Positions 34,659 through 45,017 of a DNA stretch of 64,000 nucleotides are shown piece after piece. Source of the stretch: Burkholderia sp. WAC0059. GTDB lineage: Bacteria; Pseudomonadota; Gammaproteobacteria; Burkholderiales; Burkholderiaceae. The first letter of the stretch is position 1. Every line of letters starts with the position of its first letter. A model generated the notes under the pieces. That model had not been told where the DNA came from, did no database searches, and worked only from the letters and a program-made list of their open reading frames with translations. Location: positions 149,512 through 213,511 of the forward strand of contig NZ_PNEO01000009.1 of NCBI RefSeq assembly GCF_002870125.1, in the 5' to 3' direction. Made by a program: the position numbers and the translations under genes.

Positions 34659-35519
34659 TCATACGACCTTGCTAATCTTGACGAAGCGGTCGGTCACCAG
34701 CATCACGATGCCGAGCAGCAGAATCTGCATCGAGGCGACGGCCGCAATCGTCGGGTCGAGATTGAACTCGAGGTACTGCATGATCGCGATCGGCAGCGTG
34801 GTATTGCCGGGACCGACCAGCAGCAGCGACACGTCGAGGTTCTCGAACGAAATGATGAAACTGAAGAGCGCGGAGGCGACGATCGCCGGCCGCAGCATCG
34901 GCAGCGTCACGCGCCAGAACGCGCGCACCGCGCTCGCACCGAGATTGCGGGCCGCTTCCTCGATCGTGGCGTCGAGCCCCTCGAGGCTGGCCGAGACGAG
35001 CCGCACGGTCCACGGCACGGTCAGGCAGACGTGCGCGCCGACGAGACCGGCCGTCGTGCCCGCGATGTCGAAACCGAGCGCGTCGGACAGGCGCAGATAG
35101 AACAGGTAGAGCGCCACGCCCGACACGATGCCCGGCACCACGAGCGGCGCGAGCAGCAGCACGCCCGCGGCCCGGCTGCCGCGAAACGGAAAGCGCCGCA
35201 AGCCGAGCGCGGCCAGCACGCCGAGCGCGACGCTCGCCGCCGAGGACACCGCGGCGAGCTTCACGCTCAACACGAAACCGTCGGCGAACGCGGGGTTGCT
35301 CCACGCGTTCAGATACCACGACAGCGTGTAGCCGTGCGGCGGGAAGCTGATGATGGCGTCCCTGAAAAAGCTCAGCCAGACCACGAACACGAGCGGGCAC
35401 AGGATGAACGCGTAGACGAGCGTCAGCAGGACCCGCCAGGCGAACGTCGCGAGACGCCGCGCCGGCAGGACCGCGCGGCGTTTCGCGCCGACGCGCCGAT
35501 CGGCAAGCGCGGCCGTCAC
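34659..35519 (-). CDS. ABC importer permease, PotC-like
   Basis: The 286-residue permease has about six membrane segments and the EAA loop IEEAARNLGASAVRAF. I place the start at the GTG at 35519 (MTAALADRRVGAKRRAV...) because the 29 residues gained from an ATG at 35606 are unlike the family; the longer form cannot be excluded. It is the first gene of the five-gene operon that ends with the amidohydrolase. The 232 bp upstream, after the porin gene, must hold the operon promoter. Confidence 0.83.
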   Translation of the reverse strand: MTAALADRRVGAKRRAVLPARRLATFAWRVLLTLVYAFILCPLVFVVWLSFFRDAIISFPPHGYTLSWYLNAWSNPAFADGFVLSVKLAAVSSAASVALGVLAALGLRRFPFRGSRAAGVLLLAPLVVPGIVSGVALYLFYLRLSDALGFDIAGTTAGLVGAHVCLTVPWTVRLVSASLEGLDATIEEAARNLGASAVRAFWRVTLPMLRPAIVASALFSFIISFENLDVSLLLVGPGNTTLPIAIMQYLEFNLDPTIAAVASMQILLLGIVMLVTDRFVKISKVV

Positions 35520-35751
35520 CGGACAGCGCCCCCGATACGCCCGCGCTGCCTGCAGGCGGCCCGAGCGCCGGCGGAAGAAACAACCCGATACATGCACTTC
35601 ATACATCCCGCTCCGCGAGTAGCTTCGCTACGAACATGACGATGCTCCGCGTACAGAAACCTGCAATCTAGATCGCTTCCGCGTCCGCGGATGACAATTT
35701 CGGCATAGTTTTTTCCGCCTGCCCGCGGTTTAAACCCGGCTCAAAAACCGC

Positions 35752-36993
35752 TCAAAAGCGATGGCGGAAGCTGAGGCGAACGCCGTACTGCTGGTCGCTT
35801 GCCGACGGATTCTGACCGGTGATGGCGGCGACGGCCGGCTGGCCGAACGAGTCGGTTCCGCTCGCATGCTCGTACACGCCGACGAGGTACACGTCGGTAC
35901 GTTTCGAGAGCATGTAGTCGGTGCCGATCGCGAACAGGTTGTAGTCCGCGTCGACGCGTCCGGACGCGCCCACCGAGCGCAGGTAGTTGTATTCGACGCC
36001 GGCCATCAGCGTCGGCGTGAACTGGTATTTGTAGTTCACTTCGACGTCGTTCAGGTTGCCGATTCCCGCATAGCCGAACGGGTTCGCCCCGTCGTTGCTG
36101 CCGAGCCCGCGAAACTGCGTGTTGGTGTAGTTGAATCCGACCGTCGAGGCACCGATCTGGTAGGCGGCGCCGGCGGCCACCACCTGGTACGTGCTCGCCG
36201 ACGCATAGCCGCCGAACACCGGGTTCGACTCCGACGAGGTCGCCGAGCCGAGCGAACCCATGTTGTTGCTCGTCGGCAACGTGCCCGTGCCCGGATTCGA
36301 GCCGAAGAACGAGTAGTTCGGATTGCGCGCGTTCAGGTAGGCGACGGCGAGCGACAGCGGCCCGCGGTAATAGCTCGCGCCGAGCGAGAAGATCTGGTTG
36401 CGGCCGGTCGCGCCCGCGACGCCGCCCAGGCTGTAGAGACCGCCGAATTTCAGGCCGTCGATGTCCGGGCTCGCGTACTTGATCGAGTTATTCGCGCGGT
36501 GCGTATTGTCGAGGTTGTCGAGGTCGCCCGGGTGATCGGCAATGTAGCCGCCCCATTGCGCGGCCGACAGGAACGGCTGGACGTAGTCGACGACCGAGTC
36601 GTACTGACGCCCGAGCGTGATCGTGCCCTCGCGGGTTTTCATGCCGAGAAACGCCTGCCGGCCGAACTCGTCGCCGCCCTGGCCCAGTTGCCCGGTCTGG
36701 TAGCTGAAACCGTTCTCGAGAGTGGCGATCGCCGCCATTCCGTTGCCGAGATCCTCGTTCAACCTCAGGCCCCAGCGCGAGCCGCTGATGGCCCCCGTGG
36801 CGCCGTCTTCCATCGCGAACTGCGATGCGCCGGTCAGCCCGTGGCCGTTACGGCCCGTCTGCGTGTTGGTCGTGTAATTGAACCCCGCGTCGATGACGCC
36901 GTACAGCGTCACGCTGCTCTGCGCGCGTGCCGGCAACGCCCAGGCAAGCGACAGGCAGGCCACCGACGGGACAATCCAAGCTGTCTTCTTCAT
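35752..36993 (-). CDS. Gram-negative trimeric porin, Burkholderia OpcP/OmpC-like
   Basis: The 413-residue outer-membrane porin has a clear signal peptide (MKKTAWIVPSVACLSLAWALPARAQ). The mature start SSVTLYGVIDAGF is typical of beta-proteobacterial porins, with alternating beta-strand patterning and the terminal VRLSFRHRF ending in Phe. It lies directly upstream of, and on the same strand as, the Pot-type importer operon. It could admit the same small solutes across the outer membrane, although such porins are usually general. Confidence 0.93.
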   Translation of the reverse strand: MKKTAWIVPSVACLSLAWALPARAQSSVTLYGVIDAGFNYTTNTQTGRNGHGLTGASQFAMEDGATGAISGSRWGLRLNEDLGNGMAAIATLENGFSYQTGQLGQGGDEFGRQAFLGMKTREGTITLGRQYDSVVDYVQPFLSAAQWGGYIADHPGDLDNLDNTHRANNSIKYASPDIDGLKFGGLYSLGGVAGATGRNQIFSLGASYYRGPLSLAVAYLNARNPNYSFFGSNPGTGTLPTSNNMGSLGSATSSESNPVFGGYASASTYQVVAAGAAYQIGASTVGFNYTNTQFRGLGSNDGANPFGYAGIGNLNDVEVNYKYQFTPTLMAGVEYNYLRSVGASGRVDADYNLFAIGTDYMLSKRTDVYLVGVYEHASGTDSFGQPAVAAITGQNPSASDQQYGVRLSFRHRF

Positions 36994-37588
36994 CTATTTT
37001 TCCTGGTAATTTTCGAGTAGACGGTCGGCCGCCATGCCGGAGACCGTCCGTCGTTCAGATGCCGGGACACGCGACGATCATCTTTCCGGTCCGCCTCCGT
37101 CAATCCATTCCATAGGATTCCTTCTCTATTGGAACAATCGACGGCACGGTTTTCGCGCGGTGCAACGCCGATCGCGACACCGGCCGGTACCGCCGCGACG
37201 CATGGGTGACGTCGCCTCCGTCCGTTCGTCGTTACGTTGCTGGGGCTAACTTTATGAAGCCAATATTGGAGGCGTCTTGACCCGCTTGCGCATGATTAAT
37301 GAGTATTTCGGCACAGGACGGAACGCGCCCGGCTCGCCATGGCCCGTCACCGCCCGACGGGAGGTGTCGCGACGCCCCTGGCCGTCTGCAATCCGTAACG
37401 ATTTTTCGCGATGTGGCGAAACCGCCTGAAAATGCCGGGCCGACGCCGGCCCGTTCGGCATCCTGACGGGGAGACGAGAGAAGTAGCGGAGAATGTTCGC
37501 GCCGTCACGCGCCGCGAGGACGGCGCGCCTTCGCCGGACGCGAGACTAATAGCCGGCGCGGCCTGCCATTGCGGCGGCCGGAAAGGGT
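36994..37588. other. Gene-free stretch between the porin and the hydroxyproline genes
   Basis: This interval contains no supportable gene. The left part (36994-37260) precedes the porin and probably holds its promoter and regulatory sites. The remainder is featureless apart from the terminator at its right end. Confidence 0.5.
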
Positions 37589-37622
37589 AAAAGGGCCTTC
37601 ACGCCGTCCGGCATGAAGGCCC
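37589..37622 (-). terminator. Rho-independent terminator of the hydroxyproline deaminase gene
   Basis: Read on the minus strand, GGGCCTTCA and TGAAGGCCC form a perfect 9-bp stem (37614-37622 with 37593-37601), followed by TTTT. It lies 60 bp beyond the stop codon at 37683. Confidence 0.82.
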
Positions 37623-37682
37623 GGTCAATCGTTGGTTGGCGCAGTCGCTGCCGTTCGATACCCGGCATCCGGGGCGCGGCGC

Positions 37683-38603
37683 TCAGAGCCCCACGTCCGG
37701 CAGACTCGGGCGCCCGGCCAGCGCCTTCGCGACGATCGCCTCGACTTCGGCCAGTTCCTCGCCCCGCAGCGCGAGGCGAGGCGGACGCGTCACCGCGCTG
37801 CCCCGCCCGAGCAGCGCCTCGCACAGCTTGATGCACTGGACGAGGTCCGGCCGCGCGTCCAGATGCAGCAACGGCATGAACCACTGATAGAGCGCCAGCG
37901 CCTCGTCGAAACGCTTCTGGACGGCGAGGCGGAACAGCGTCTCGCCCTCGCGCGGAAACGCGTTGGACATGCCCGACACCCAGCCCTGCGCGCCCACCGC
38001 GATACTCTCGAGCACCACGTCGTCGAGGCCCGCGAACAGCACGAAGCGATCGCCGACCGCGTTGCGCAGGTCGATGAAGCGGCGCGTGTCGCCCGACGAG
38101 TCCTTGAAACAGACGATGTTCTCGCAGTCCTGCAGCGTGACGAGGATGTCGGGCGTCACGTCGTTCTTGTAGACGGGCGGATTGTTGTAGACCATCACCG
38201 GCAGATCGGTGCTGCTCGCCACCGCGCGAAAGTGCGCGGCGGTCTCGTGCGGTTTCGCCGAATAGACGAGCGCCGGCATCACCATCACGCCGTCCACGCC
38301 CGCCCGCTTCGCCTCGCGCACCGTATTGCAGGCGAACTCGGTCGTGAACTCGGCGATTCCCGCGATCACCGGCACGCGGCCGCCGGCGGCGTCCTTCGCC
38401 GCCTCGATGACGGCGCGCTTTTCCGTCGTGCTGAGCGCCGTGTTCTCGCCGACCGTGCCGCACACCACGAGGCCCGACACGCCGTCGTTCACGAGATTCT
38501 TGACCACCCGGTGGGTCGCCTCCACGTCGAGAGAGAAGTCGGGCTTGAACTGGGTGCTGACGGCCGGGAAGACCCCGCTCCAGCTAATCGCTTGTTGGCT
38601 CAT
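37683..38603 (-). CDS. lhpC: 1-pyrroline-4-hydroxy-2-carboxylate deaminase (DapA family)
   Basis: The 306-residue protein of the dihydrodipicolinate synthase family has Y139 (MVYNNPP) and Schiff-base lysine K167 (VCFKDSSGD). In the hydroxyproline pathway LhpC removes ammonia and water from 1-pyrroline-4-hydroxy-2-carboxylate to give alpha-ketoglutarate semialdehyde. The assignment rests on its position: it is divergent from the 4-hydroxyproline epimerase gene, with the D-hydroxyproline dehydrogenase subunits next. I start at the ATG at 38603 (MSQQAISWSG); the open frame continues upstream without family similarity. Other DapA-family functions are possible but less likely here. Confidence 0.85.
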   Translation of the reverse strand: MSQQAISWSGVFPAVSTQFKPDFSLDVEATHRVVKNLVNDGVSGLVVCGTVGENTALSTTEKRAVIEAAKDAAGGRVPVIAGIAEFTTEFACNTVREAKRAGVDGVMVMPALVYSAKPHETAAHFRAVASSTDLPVMVYNNPPVYKNDVTPDILVTLQDCENIVCFKDSSGDTRRFIDLRNAVGDRFVLFAGLDDVVLESIAVGAQGWVSGMSNAFPREGETLFRLAVQKRFDEALALYQWFMPLLHLDARPDLVQCIKLCEALLGRGSAVTRPPRLALRGEELAEVEAIVAKALAGRPSLPDVGL

Positions 38604-38805
38604 GGTGGTGTCCCTGATTGAAGTCGGCAAGCCGACGGGCAGTGGAAGATGGCCTATAGCTTCGTCCTTTATGCCGAAGCGGGCTTGAAGTTTTCTTCCT
38701 GCGGCCGGGACGAAATCGGCACAATCGGACGCTGTGCCGGAATCGTCATGATCGGCGCGCACCGCCGACAAGAATTCCGGCGCCCGCGCTCCTATCATGA
38801 CGGGC

Positions 38806-39780
38806 ATGAAAACTATGAACGTGATCGATTCACACACGGGCGGCGAGCCCACGCGGCTCGTCGTGTCAGGAGGCCCCGATCTCGGCGGCGGCACGCTGGC
38901 CGAGCGGTTCGAGGTGTTCCGCTCGCGCTTCGACGACTGGCGCGAAGCCCTCGTGACCGAGCCGCGCGGCTCGGAGGTGATCGTCGGCGCGCTGCTGTGC
39001 GAGCCCGACGATCCGCGATGCGCGGCCGGCGTCATTTTCTTCAACAACGTCGGCTATCTCGGCATGTGCGGGCACGGCACGATCGGTCTCATCGTGTCGC
39101 TCGCGCACATGGGACGCATCGGCCCGGGCCATCACCGCATCGAAACGCCGGTGGGCGTCGTGGAGGCGACGCTCAACGAAGACGGCAGCGTCACCGTGCG
39201 CAACGTGCCGGCCTATCGCTACCGTCGGAGCGTGAGCGTCGACGTGCCCGGGTACGGCGCGCTGACGGGCGACATCGCGTGGGGCGGCAACTGGTTCTTC
39301 CTCGTCGCCGAGCACGGGCAGACGCTCGAACCGTCGCGCATTCCCGCGCTGACGGCGTTCAGCGCCGAAGTGCGGGATGCCCTGATCGCGCAGCGCATCA
39401 CCGGCGCGAACGGCGCGCTGATCGATCACATCGAACTTTTCGCGGCCAGCCCGCACCAGGGCCTCGACAGCCGCAGCTTCGTGCTGTGCCCCGGCAACGC
39501 CTACGACCGCTCGCCGTGCGGCACCGGCACCAGCGCGAAAGTGGCCTGCCTCGCCGCCGACGGCAAGCTCGCGCCGGGCGCGGTCTGGCGGCAGGAAAGC
39601 ATCATCGGCAGCGTGTTCGACGCGAGTTACGACACCGGCGACGCGAACATCGATGTCGACGTCGAGGCCGGCAGCGCGCCCGTCGTGCCGACCATCACGG
39701 GCCACGCGTACGTCATGGCCGAGAGCCGGCTCTGCTTCGACGAGCGCGACCCGTTCGCCAGGGGCATCAGGACGGCATGA
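38806..39780 (+). CDS. lhpA: 4-hydroxyproline 2-epimerase (proline racemase family)
   Basis: The 324-residue enzyme has both catalytic cysteines: C88 in MCGHGT and C238 in SPCGTGTS. A Cys-Cys pair plus the [11 protein letters not shown] start identifies a proline racemase/4-hydroxyproline epimerase rather than a trans-3-hydroxyproline dehydratase. It converts trans-4-hydroxy-L-proline to cis-4-hydroxy-D-proline. I prefer the ATG at 38806 ([13 protein letters not shown]) to the one at 38797 because it matches the family start. Its stop overlaps the start of the next gene (ATGA), showing translational coupling. Confidence 0.92.
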   Translation: MKTMNVIDSHTGGEPTRLVVSGGPDLGGGTLAERFEVFRSRFDDWREALVTEPRGSEVIVGALLCEPDDPRCAAGVIFFNNVGYLGMCGHGTIGLIVSLAHMGRIGPGHHRIETPVGVVEATLNEDGSVTVRNVPAYRYRRSVSVDVPGYGALTGDIAWGGNWFFLVAEHGQTLEPSRIPALTAFSAEVRDALIAQRITGANGALIDHIELFAASPHQGLDSRSFVLCPGNAYDRSPCGTGTSAKVACLAADGKLAPGAVWRQESIIGSVFDASYDTGDANIDVDVEAGSAPVVPTITGHAYVMAESRLCFDERDPFARGIRTA

Positions 39781-40904
39781 CCGCCGACGCGGTCGTGGTC
39801 GGCGCCGGCATCGTCGGCTCCGCCTGCGCGGCGGAGCTGGCCGCGCGGGGCATGCAGGTGGACGTGATCGAGGCGGCCGGCGTCGGCGTCGGCGCAACGG
39901 CCGCCGGCATGGGCCACCTCGTCGTGATGAACGACTCGCCCGCGGAATTCGCCCTGAGCCGCTATTCGCGCGACCTCTGGCTCGAACTCGCGCCGCAGTT
40001 GCGCGAGCGCGACGCGTTCGTGCGCTGCGGCACGCTGTGGGTCGCGGCCGACGAAGAGGAATACGACGCGGCGCGCGCGATGCACGAGGCGTTCGCCGTC
40101 CAGGGCGTCGCCGCGCAGATGCTCGACGCGCCGGCGCTGCGCGCGTGCGAACCGGCGCTCGCGCCCGGACTGGCCGGCGGCCTGCTGATTCCCGACGACA
40201 GCATCGTCTACGCGCCGACCGCCAGCGAATGGCTGCTCTCGCATTCGCCGGAAGCGGCGCGCATCCGCCTGCGGCTCGGCGCCCCGGCCCGCACGATCGG
40301 CAAACGGCACGTCGTGCTCGCGAACGGCGAGCGCGTGCACGCGGCGCACGTGGTCGTCGCGAACGGCCTCGGCGCGCGTCAGCTATTGCCCGACGTGCCG
40401 CTGCAGCCCAAGAAGGGCCACCTGCTGATCACCGACCGCTACCCCGGCCTGATCCGCCACCAGCTTCTCGAACTCGGCTACATCAAGAGCGCGCATCACG
40501 CGAGCGGCACCTCGGTGGCGTTCAACGCGCAGCCGCGTCCGACCGGGCAACTGCTGATCGGCTCGTCGCGGCAATTCGATACCGTCGATCCGGCCGTCGA
40601 GTTGCCCGTGCTCGCGCAGATGCTGCGGCGCGCGGCGCGCTATCTGCCCGCGCTGCCGACGCTGAACGCCATCCGGTCGTGGACCGGCCTGCGCGCCGCG
40701 TCGCCGGACGGCTTGCCGCTGATCGGCCCCGCGGGCGACGCGATGCCGGACACCTGGCTCGCGCTGGGCCACGAGGGGCTCGGCGTCACGACCTCGCTCG
40801 CCACGGCCAGGCTGCTCGCGGCGCAGATCGTCGGCGCGCGCGCGCCGATCCCGCCCGGGCCGTATCTGCCGGCCCGCTTCGCCAGGGAATCCGGTCATGG
40901 CTAG
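39777..40904 (+). CDS. lhpB: D-hydroxyproline dehydrogenase, FAD oxidoreductase subunit
   Basis: This 375-residue DAO-fold flavoprotein has [20 protein letters not shown] at the FAD site and [17 protein letters not shown] with [12 protein letters not shown] at the C-terminus. It oxidises cis-4-hydroxy-D-proline to 1-pyrroline-4-hydroxy-2-carboxylate as part of a three-part complex. It overlaps the epimerase gene by 4 bp and the 2Fe-2S gene by 8 bp. The architecture matches the unassigned complex at 25085-27945. Confidence 0.87.
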   Translation: MTADAVVVGAGIVGSACAAELAARGMQVDVIEAAGVGVGATAAGMGHLVVMNDSPAEFALSRYSRDLWLELAPQLRERDAFVRCGTLWVAADEEEYDAARAMHEAFAVQGVAAQMLDAPALRACEPALAPGLAGGLLIPDDSIVYAPTASEWLLSHSPEAARIRLRLGAPARTIGKRHVVLANGERVHAAHVVVANGLGARQLLPDVPLQPKKGHLLITDRYPGLIRHQLLELGYIKSAHHASGTSVAFNAQPRPTGQLLIGSSRQFDTVDPAVELPVLAQMLRRAARYLPALPTLNAIRSWTGLRAASPDGLPLIGPAGDAMPDTWLALGHEGLGVTTSLATARLLAAQIVGARAPIPPGPYLPARFARESGHG

Positions 40905-41175
40905 AACCGCCGATTACGCGGGCGGTGCGACGGTCCGGGTCACGATCGACGGCGAGACGCGCGACGTCGCGGCCGGCAGCACCGTAGCCGCCGCGCTGGC
41001 CGCCGCCGGCATCGCGAGCACGCGCACGTCGGTCGGCGGCACTCCGCGCGCGCCGCTTTGCGGCATGGGCGTCTGCCAGGAATGCCGAACCACGATCGAC
41101 GGCCTCGCGCACCGGCTCGCCTGCCAGACCCTCTGCGCCGACGGCCAGATCATCGAGACGACCGGGCCGCGATGA
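40897..41175 (+). CDS. D-hydroxyproline dehydrogenase, small 2Fe-2S subunit
   Basis: The 92-residue ferredoxin-like subunit has cysteines C55, C60, C63 and C76 (LCGMGVCQEC...AC), the same spacing as the HcnA-type protein at 26208. It relays electrons between the FAD subunits. Overlaps on both sides (8 bp and 4 bp) indicate equimolar coupled translation. Confidence 0.87.
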   Translation: MARTADYAGGATVRVTIDGETRDVAAGSTVAAALAAAGIASTRTSVGGTPRAPLCGMGVCQECRTTIDGLAHRLACQTLCADGQIIETTGPR

Positions 41176-42470
41176 AGCTGAGCGTTCATTACGACGTGGT
41201 CGTGGTCGGCGCCGGGCCGGCCGGCCTCTCGGCCGCGCGGGCGGCGGCAGGCCGGAACGCGCGCGTCGCCGTGCTCGACGACAATCCGCTCGCGGGCGGC
41301 CAGGTCTGGCGGCAAGGCCCCGGCCGGGCGCCGCAGCCGCCGTTGCGCGACCTGCTCGACGCGTTGCGCGCGCAGCCTCGCGTCGCGTTCTGGGCATCCG
41401 CGCGGGTCGTCGGGCCGCTCGGCCCCGAGCGCGGCCTGCTCGTGGAATCGCCCGCGTACGACGGCGCCGTCGCCGTCACCTTCGACCGGCTGATTCTCGC
41501 GACCGGCGCGCGCGAGCGCCTGCTGCCGTTCGGCGGCTGGACGCTGCCCGGCGTGACGGGCGCGGGCGGCCTGCAAGCGCTGATAAAGGGCGGCCTGCCG
41601 GTGCGCGGCGAACGCATCGTCATCGCCGGCAGCGGCCCGCTGCTGCTGGCCGCGCTCGCCACCGCGCGCGAGGCGGGCGCGCACGTGCTCGCGGTCGTCG
41701 AACAGGCGAGCGCCGCGGCCCTTGCGCGTTTCGGCATCTCGCTCGCCGCCGCGCCGTCGAAGCTGTGGCAGGCCGCGCAACTGACGCGCGGCTTCGCGGG
41801 CCTGCGCTATTGGCCCGGCAGCACGGTGCGCGCGGCGCGCGGCGACGGACGCGTCGAGCAGGTGTCGATCCTGCGCGGCACGCGCGAAGTCGTCCTCGAG
41901 TGCGACCGCGTCGCCTGCGGCTACGGCCTCGTGCCCCACGTCGCGCTGGCCCGGATGCTCGGCTGCCGGATCGACGGCGACGGCGGCGTCGCCGTCGACG
42001 ATGCGCAGCGCACCTCGGTCGACGGCGTGCTGGCGGCCGGCGAGTGCGCCGGCATCGGCGGCGTCGAGCTGGCGCGCGTCGAAGGCGACATCGCGGGCCG
42101 GACGGCGACGGACATGGCCGGCGCAACCGTCGACGCCGGGCTGCGGGCCGAACGCGCGCGCTGGCGACGTTTCGCCGAACGCGCGGCGCGGGCGTTCGCG
42201 CTCGGCCCGGCCGCCCGTGCCGTCCCGCCGCCCGACACGCTGCTGTGCCGCTGCGAGGACGTGAGCCTCGGCGAGGTCGGCTCGCAGCCGTCGTGGCGCG
42301 ACGCGAAACTGCACACCCGCTGCGGCATGGGCGCCTGCCAGGGCCGCATTTGCGGCGAGGCCGCGAAGCTGTATTTCGGCTGGGACGCGCCGGCGCCGCG
42401 CCTGCCGCTGAACCCCGCGCGCATCGGCACGCTGATGTCGGCCGCCGACGCCCCGGCCGACGCGGACTGA
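41172..42470 (+). CDS. D-hydroxyproline dehydrogenase, FAD/NAD-binding subunit with BFD-like domain
   Basis: The 432-residue protein has the FAD motif VVVVGAGPAGLSAARAA, the central LATGARERLLPFGGWTLPGV motif and a C-terminal BFD-like cluster site (CRCEDV ... CGMGACQGRICG). It is the HcnB-like partner of the LhpB oxidase. It starts at the ATG at 41172 inside the end of the 2Fe-2S gene. Last enzyme of the operon; the regulator follows after about 200 bp. Confidence 0.87.
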   Translation: MKLSVHYDVVVVGAGPAGLSAARAAAGRNARVAVLDDNPLAGGQVWRQGPGRAPQPPLRDLLDALRAQPRVAFWASARVVGPLGPERGLLVESPAYDGAVAVTFDRLILATGARERLLPFGGWTLPGVTGAGGLQALIKGGLPVRGERIVIAGSGPLLLAALATAREAGAHVLAVVEQASAAALARFGISLAAAPSKLWQAAQLTRGFAGLRYWPGSTVRAARGDGRVEQVSILRGTREVVLECDRVACGYGLVPHVALARMLGCRIDGDGGVAVDDAQRTSVDGVLAAGECAGIGGVELARVEGDIAGRTATDMAGATVDAGLRAERARWRRFAERAARAFALGPAARAVPPPDTLLCRCEDVSLGEVGSQPSWRDAKLHTRCGMGACQGRICGEAAKLYFGWDAPAPRLPLNPARIGTLMSAADAPADAD

Positions 42471-42669
42471 GCCCCGCGTCGCCCTCGGCGACGATCGCCC
42501 GAACCGGCGGACTGTGCCGAAATCCGCATGCCGGCCGCCTGGTTTTTCAATACATCGTATTTTTGAACTCGTATATTGCGACCCATGCTCAGCGGCCGCA
42601 ACGGGTCGCAACCCAGTGCCGCCACGCGGGCAACGCGTGCGCCCGCCTTGTCGACGGCAGGAGCCCGAC

Positions 42670-43494
42670 ATGCTCGATTCGCATCTTCCGCACCGATTAC
42701 CGAAGCCGCCGCTCATGGCCAACGTCGCGCTCGGCACCGCGCTCTACGAGGGCCTGGGCAGCCAGGCGATCGACACCTTCGACAGCCTGCTCACGAGCCT
42801 GAAGCCCATCCTGCCGCTGCTCGACGCCATTCCCAACGCGGTGTTCTTCATCAAGGACCTCGACGCCCGCTATCAGGCCGCCAACCTCACGCTCGCGCTG
42901 CGCTGCGGCTTTAAGAGCATCGAGCCGCTGCTCGACAAGACCTCGGCCGAAGTCTTCCCCACGCAGATGGGCTCGCTCTATACCGAGCAGGACCTGCTCG
43001 TGCTGCGCCAGGGCGCGAACATCCGCCATCAATTGGAGCTGCACCTGTACGGCAGCCGCGAACCGGGCTGGTGCCTGACGAGCAAGCTGCCGCTGCGCGA
43101 CCAGGACGGGCGGATCGTCGGCATGGCCGGCATCTCGGTGGACCTGCTGGCCACGCGCGACAACCCGCCCGTCTACGAGCGCCTCGCGGCCGTCGACAAC
43201 TACATCCGCGAGCACTACAACGAGAACATCAGCCTCGTCGACCTGACCGAGATCGCGCAGCTATCCGCGGCGCAGTTGGAACGCTATTGCAAGCGGATCT
43301 TCTATCTCACGCCGCGCCAGATGATCCACAAGGTGCGGCTCGAACACGCGCATCGCCTGCTGCAGACCGACCAGTCCATCACCGAAATCGCACTGCAGTG
43401 CGGCTACACCGACCACAGCGCGTTCAGCCGCCAGTTCAAGGCGCTGACCGGACTGTCGCCGCGGCAGTATCGGCAGGCGATGGCGGCGGCATAG
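42670..43494 (+). CDS. AraC-family regulator with PAS-like sensor, probable hydroxyproline regulator
   Basis: The 274-residue protein has a PAS-like domain (about residues 45-165, PNAVFFIKDLDARYQAAN to GMAGISVDLLA) and a C-terminal AraC DNA-binding domain with two helix-turn-helix units (ISLVDLTEIAQLSAAQLERY and ITEIALQCGYTDHSAFSRQF). In Pseudomonas the hydroxyproline genes are controlled by an AraC-family protein, LhpR. This gene is in the equivalent place, but I cannot confirm orthology. Upstream (42555-42574) TCGTAT occurs twice with 14-bp register in an AT-rich patch, a possible autoregulatory site. Confidence 0.85.
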   Translation: MLDSHLPHRLPKPPLMANVALGTALYEGLGSQAIDTFDSLLTSLKPILPLLDAIPNAVFFIKDLDARYQAANLTLALRCGFKSIEPLLDKTSAEVFPTQMGSLYTEQDLLVLRQGANIRHQLELHLYGSREPGWCLTSKLPLRDQDGRIVGMAGISVDLLATRDNPPVYERLAAVDNYIREHYNENISLVDLTEIAQLSAAQLERYCKRIFYLTPRQMIHKVRLEHAHRLLQTDQSITEIALQCGYTDHSAFSRQFKALTGLSPRQYRQAMAAA

Positions 43495-43771
43495 GTTACG
43501 GCCGGGGACGGTCTGGCCGGCGGGTTTGGCGCGATGGGAAAGCAGGATGAAAATGAAAAGGGAATGAAGTCCGGAGCCGGTTCCCGCCGGCCTCCCACGC
43601 TCCGCCCCATTGGGCGAGTCTCCAGTCTGGGCTTGCCGTACTCCGGCTCGTCAGGGACAGGGACGACCATGTTCGATCCCGGCCGGGCGCCAGGCCTGAC
43701 GACGTTCTCAGCGCTTCGCCGTCGCTGAGACAGAACGGAAAGAATTCGCGCAGCGTCCAACCGCTGCCCGC

Positions 43772-44785
43772 TCACGCCGCCAGATGCGCTCTGATCGCCG
43801 CCGAAATGAACTCGGCGTCTTCCACGTTCGCCGTCGGTAAACCCGCCCTGTGTCCCCAGTCCGATCGAATCGGCAGCAGACGCGCGTTGCGCATCGCCTC
43901 GACCTCGAGCCGGTTGTCTTCTACCTGAAAGTAGAGATCGGTATCGCCCGGCATGATCAGCGCCCGCGCGCTGATCGCGCGCAGTGCCGCTTCGAGGTCG
44001 CCGTTGTAAATCTCGTTGTCGGCGATGTTGGCGTGCCGCCACGTCCACAGATGCGCGAGCAGATTGTTGCCGTCGCGCTTCAGGAAGTTCGCTTCCCACG
44101 ACCCGACAATGAAATCCTCGAGCGACGAAAAACCCGCCCGGCGCCACAGCTCGTTGCGATAAAACGTCTGCGACATCGCCATCGCCGCATAATTGCGCCC
44201 CATCGCGCGCAACCCGCGCTCCGGCCGCGAGACGAACGTGCCGCCCTGATACGCGGGATCGGTGGTCAACGTCGCCCGCACGCCGTCGATGAAGACCTGG
44301 TTGTGGGCGGATGTCTTCGCTGCGCCGCATAGCACGACCAGCCGCTCGACCATCGACGGGAAAAGCGCCGCCCAGTGGTACGCCTGAATGCCGCCCATCG
44401 ACCATCCGCACGCGAGCGCCAGCCTGTCGATGCCGAACACGTCGCGCAGCATCCGGTGCTGGATGCGGACGTTGTCGGTGATCGTAAGGTTCGGCCAGCG
44501 GCTGCCGCTAAACGGCTCGACCGCATTGCTCGGCGACGACGAAAGGCCGTTGCCGAACAGATTGGGGATCACGACGAAGTACCGGTCGGTATCGAGCGCC
44601 TTGCCCGGGCCGACCATCCATTCCATGTCGTAGTGATGCGCGGCGAACGACGTCATGTACAGAATCGCGTTCGACTTGTCGGCATCGAGCTTGCCGTAAG
44701 TCTGATATGCGAGCTGCGCGTCGCGGAAAGTCATGCCCGACTGCAAAACGACATTGCCTGCGTTGAAGGTGAAGTAATCGCGCAT
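43772..44785 (-). CDS. Alpha/beta-fold hydrolase, MetX/homoserine-acetyltransferase-like
   Basis: The 337-residue protein has the MetX-like layout: [17 protein letters not shown] near the N-terminus, [13 protein letters not shown], the nucleophile elbow GWSMGG (Ser129), a probable acid at Asp283 (PGDTDLYF) and His312 (DWGHRAG). True MetX proteins make O-acetylhomoserine. This shorter relative lies alone beside an organic-acid transporter, so a catabolic ester, lactone or C-C hydrolase is equally possible. It is divergent from the transporter with 232 bp between them. Confidence 0.78.
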   Translation of the reverse strand: MRDYFTFNAGNVVLQSGMTFRDAQLAYQTYGKLDADKSNAILYMTSFAAHHYDMEWMVGPGKALDTDRYFVVIPNLFGNGLSSSPSNAVEPFSGSRWPNLTITDNVRIQHRMLRDVFGIDRLALACGWSMGGIQAYHWAALFPSMVERLVVLCGAAKTSAHNQVFIDGVRATLTTDPAYQGGTFVSRPERGLRAMGRNYAAMAMSQTFYRNELWRRAGFSSLEDFIVGSWEANFLKRDGNNLLAHLWTWRHANIADNEIYNGDLEAALRAISARALIMPGDTDLYFQVEDNRLEVEAMRNARLLPIRSDWGHRAGLPTANVEDAEFISAAIRAHLAA

Positions 44786-45017
44786 GGGACTGGCAACGGT
44801 GTCGACGGAACGCGCATTACATCACAAGCTCGCCGGTTTCGTGCGCCGGTCGATATACCCGTTCCGCGGGCGCGAAGGCACCAATCGGAGGCGTCGCGCA
44901 CGACATGCGTTCGCGCGACGCGACCATAGCGCCCCGACAGGCGCGGCGCCATGTCGAACGACGCACTGGCATAGCCTTTGCTCGTTCCCGCGCTCTCATT
45001 CCGGGAAGCGCATTGGC

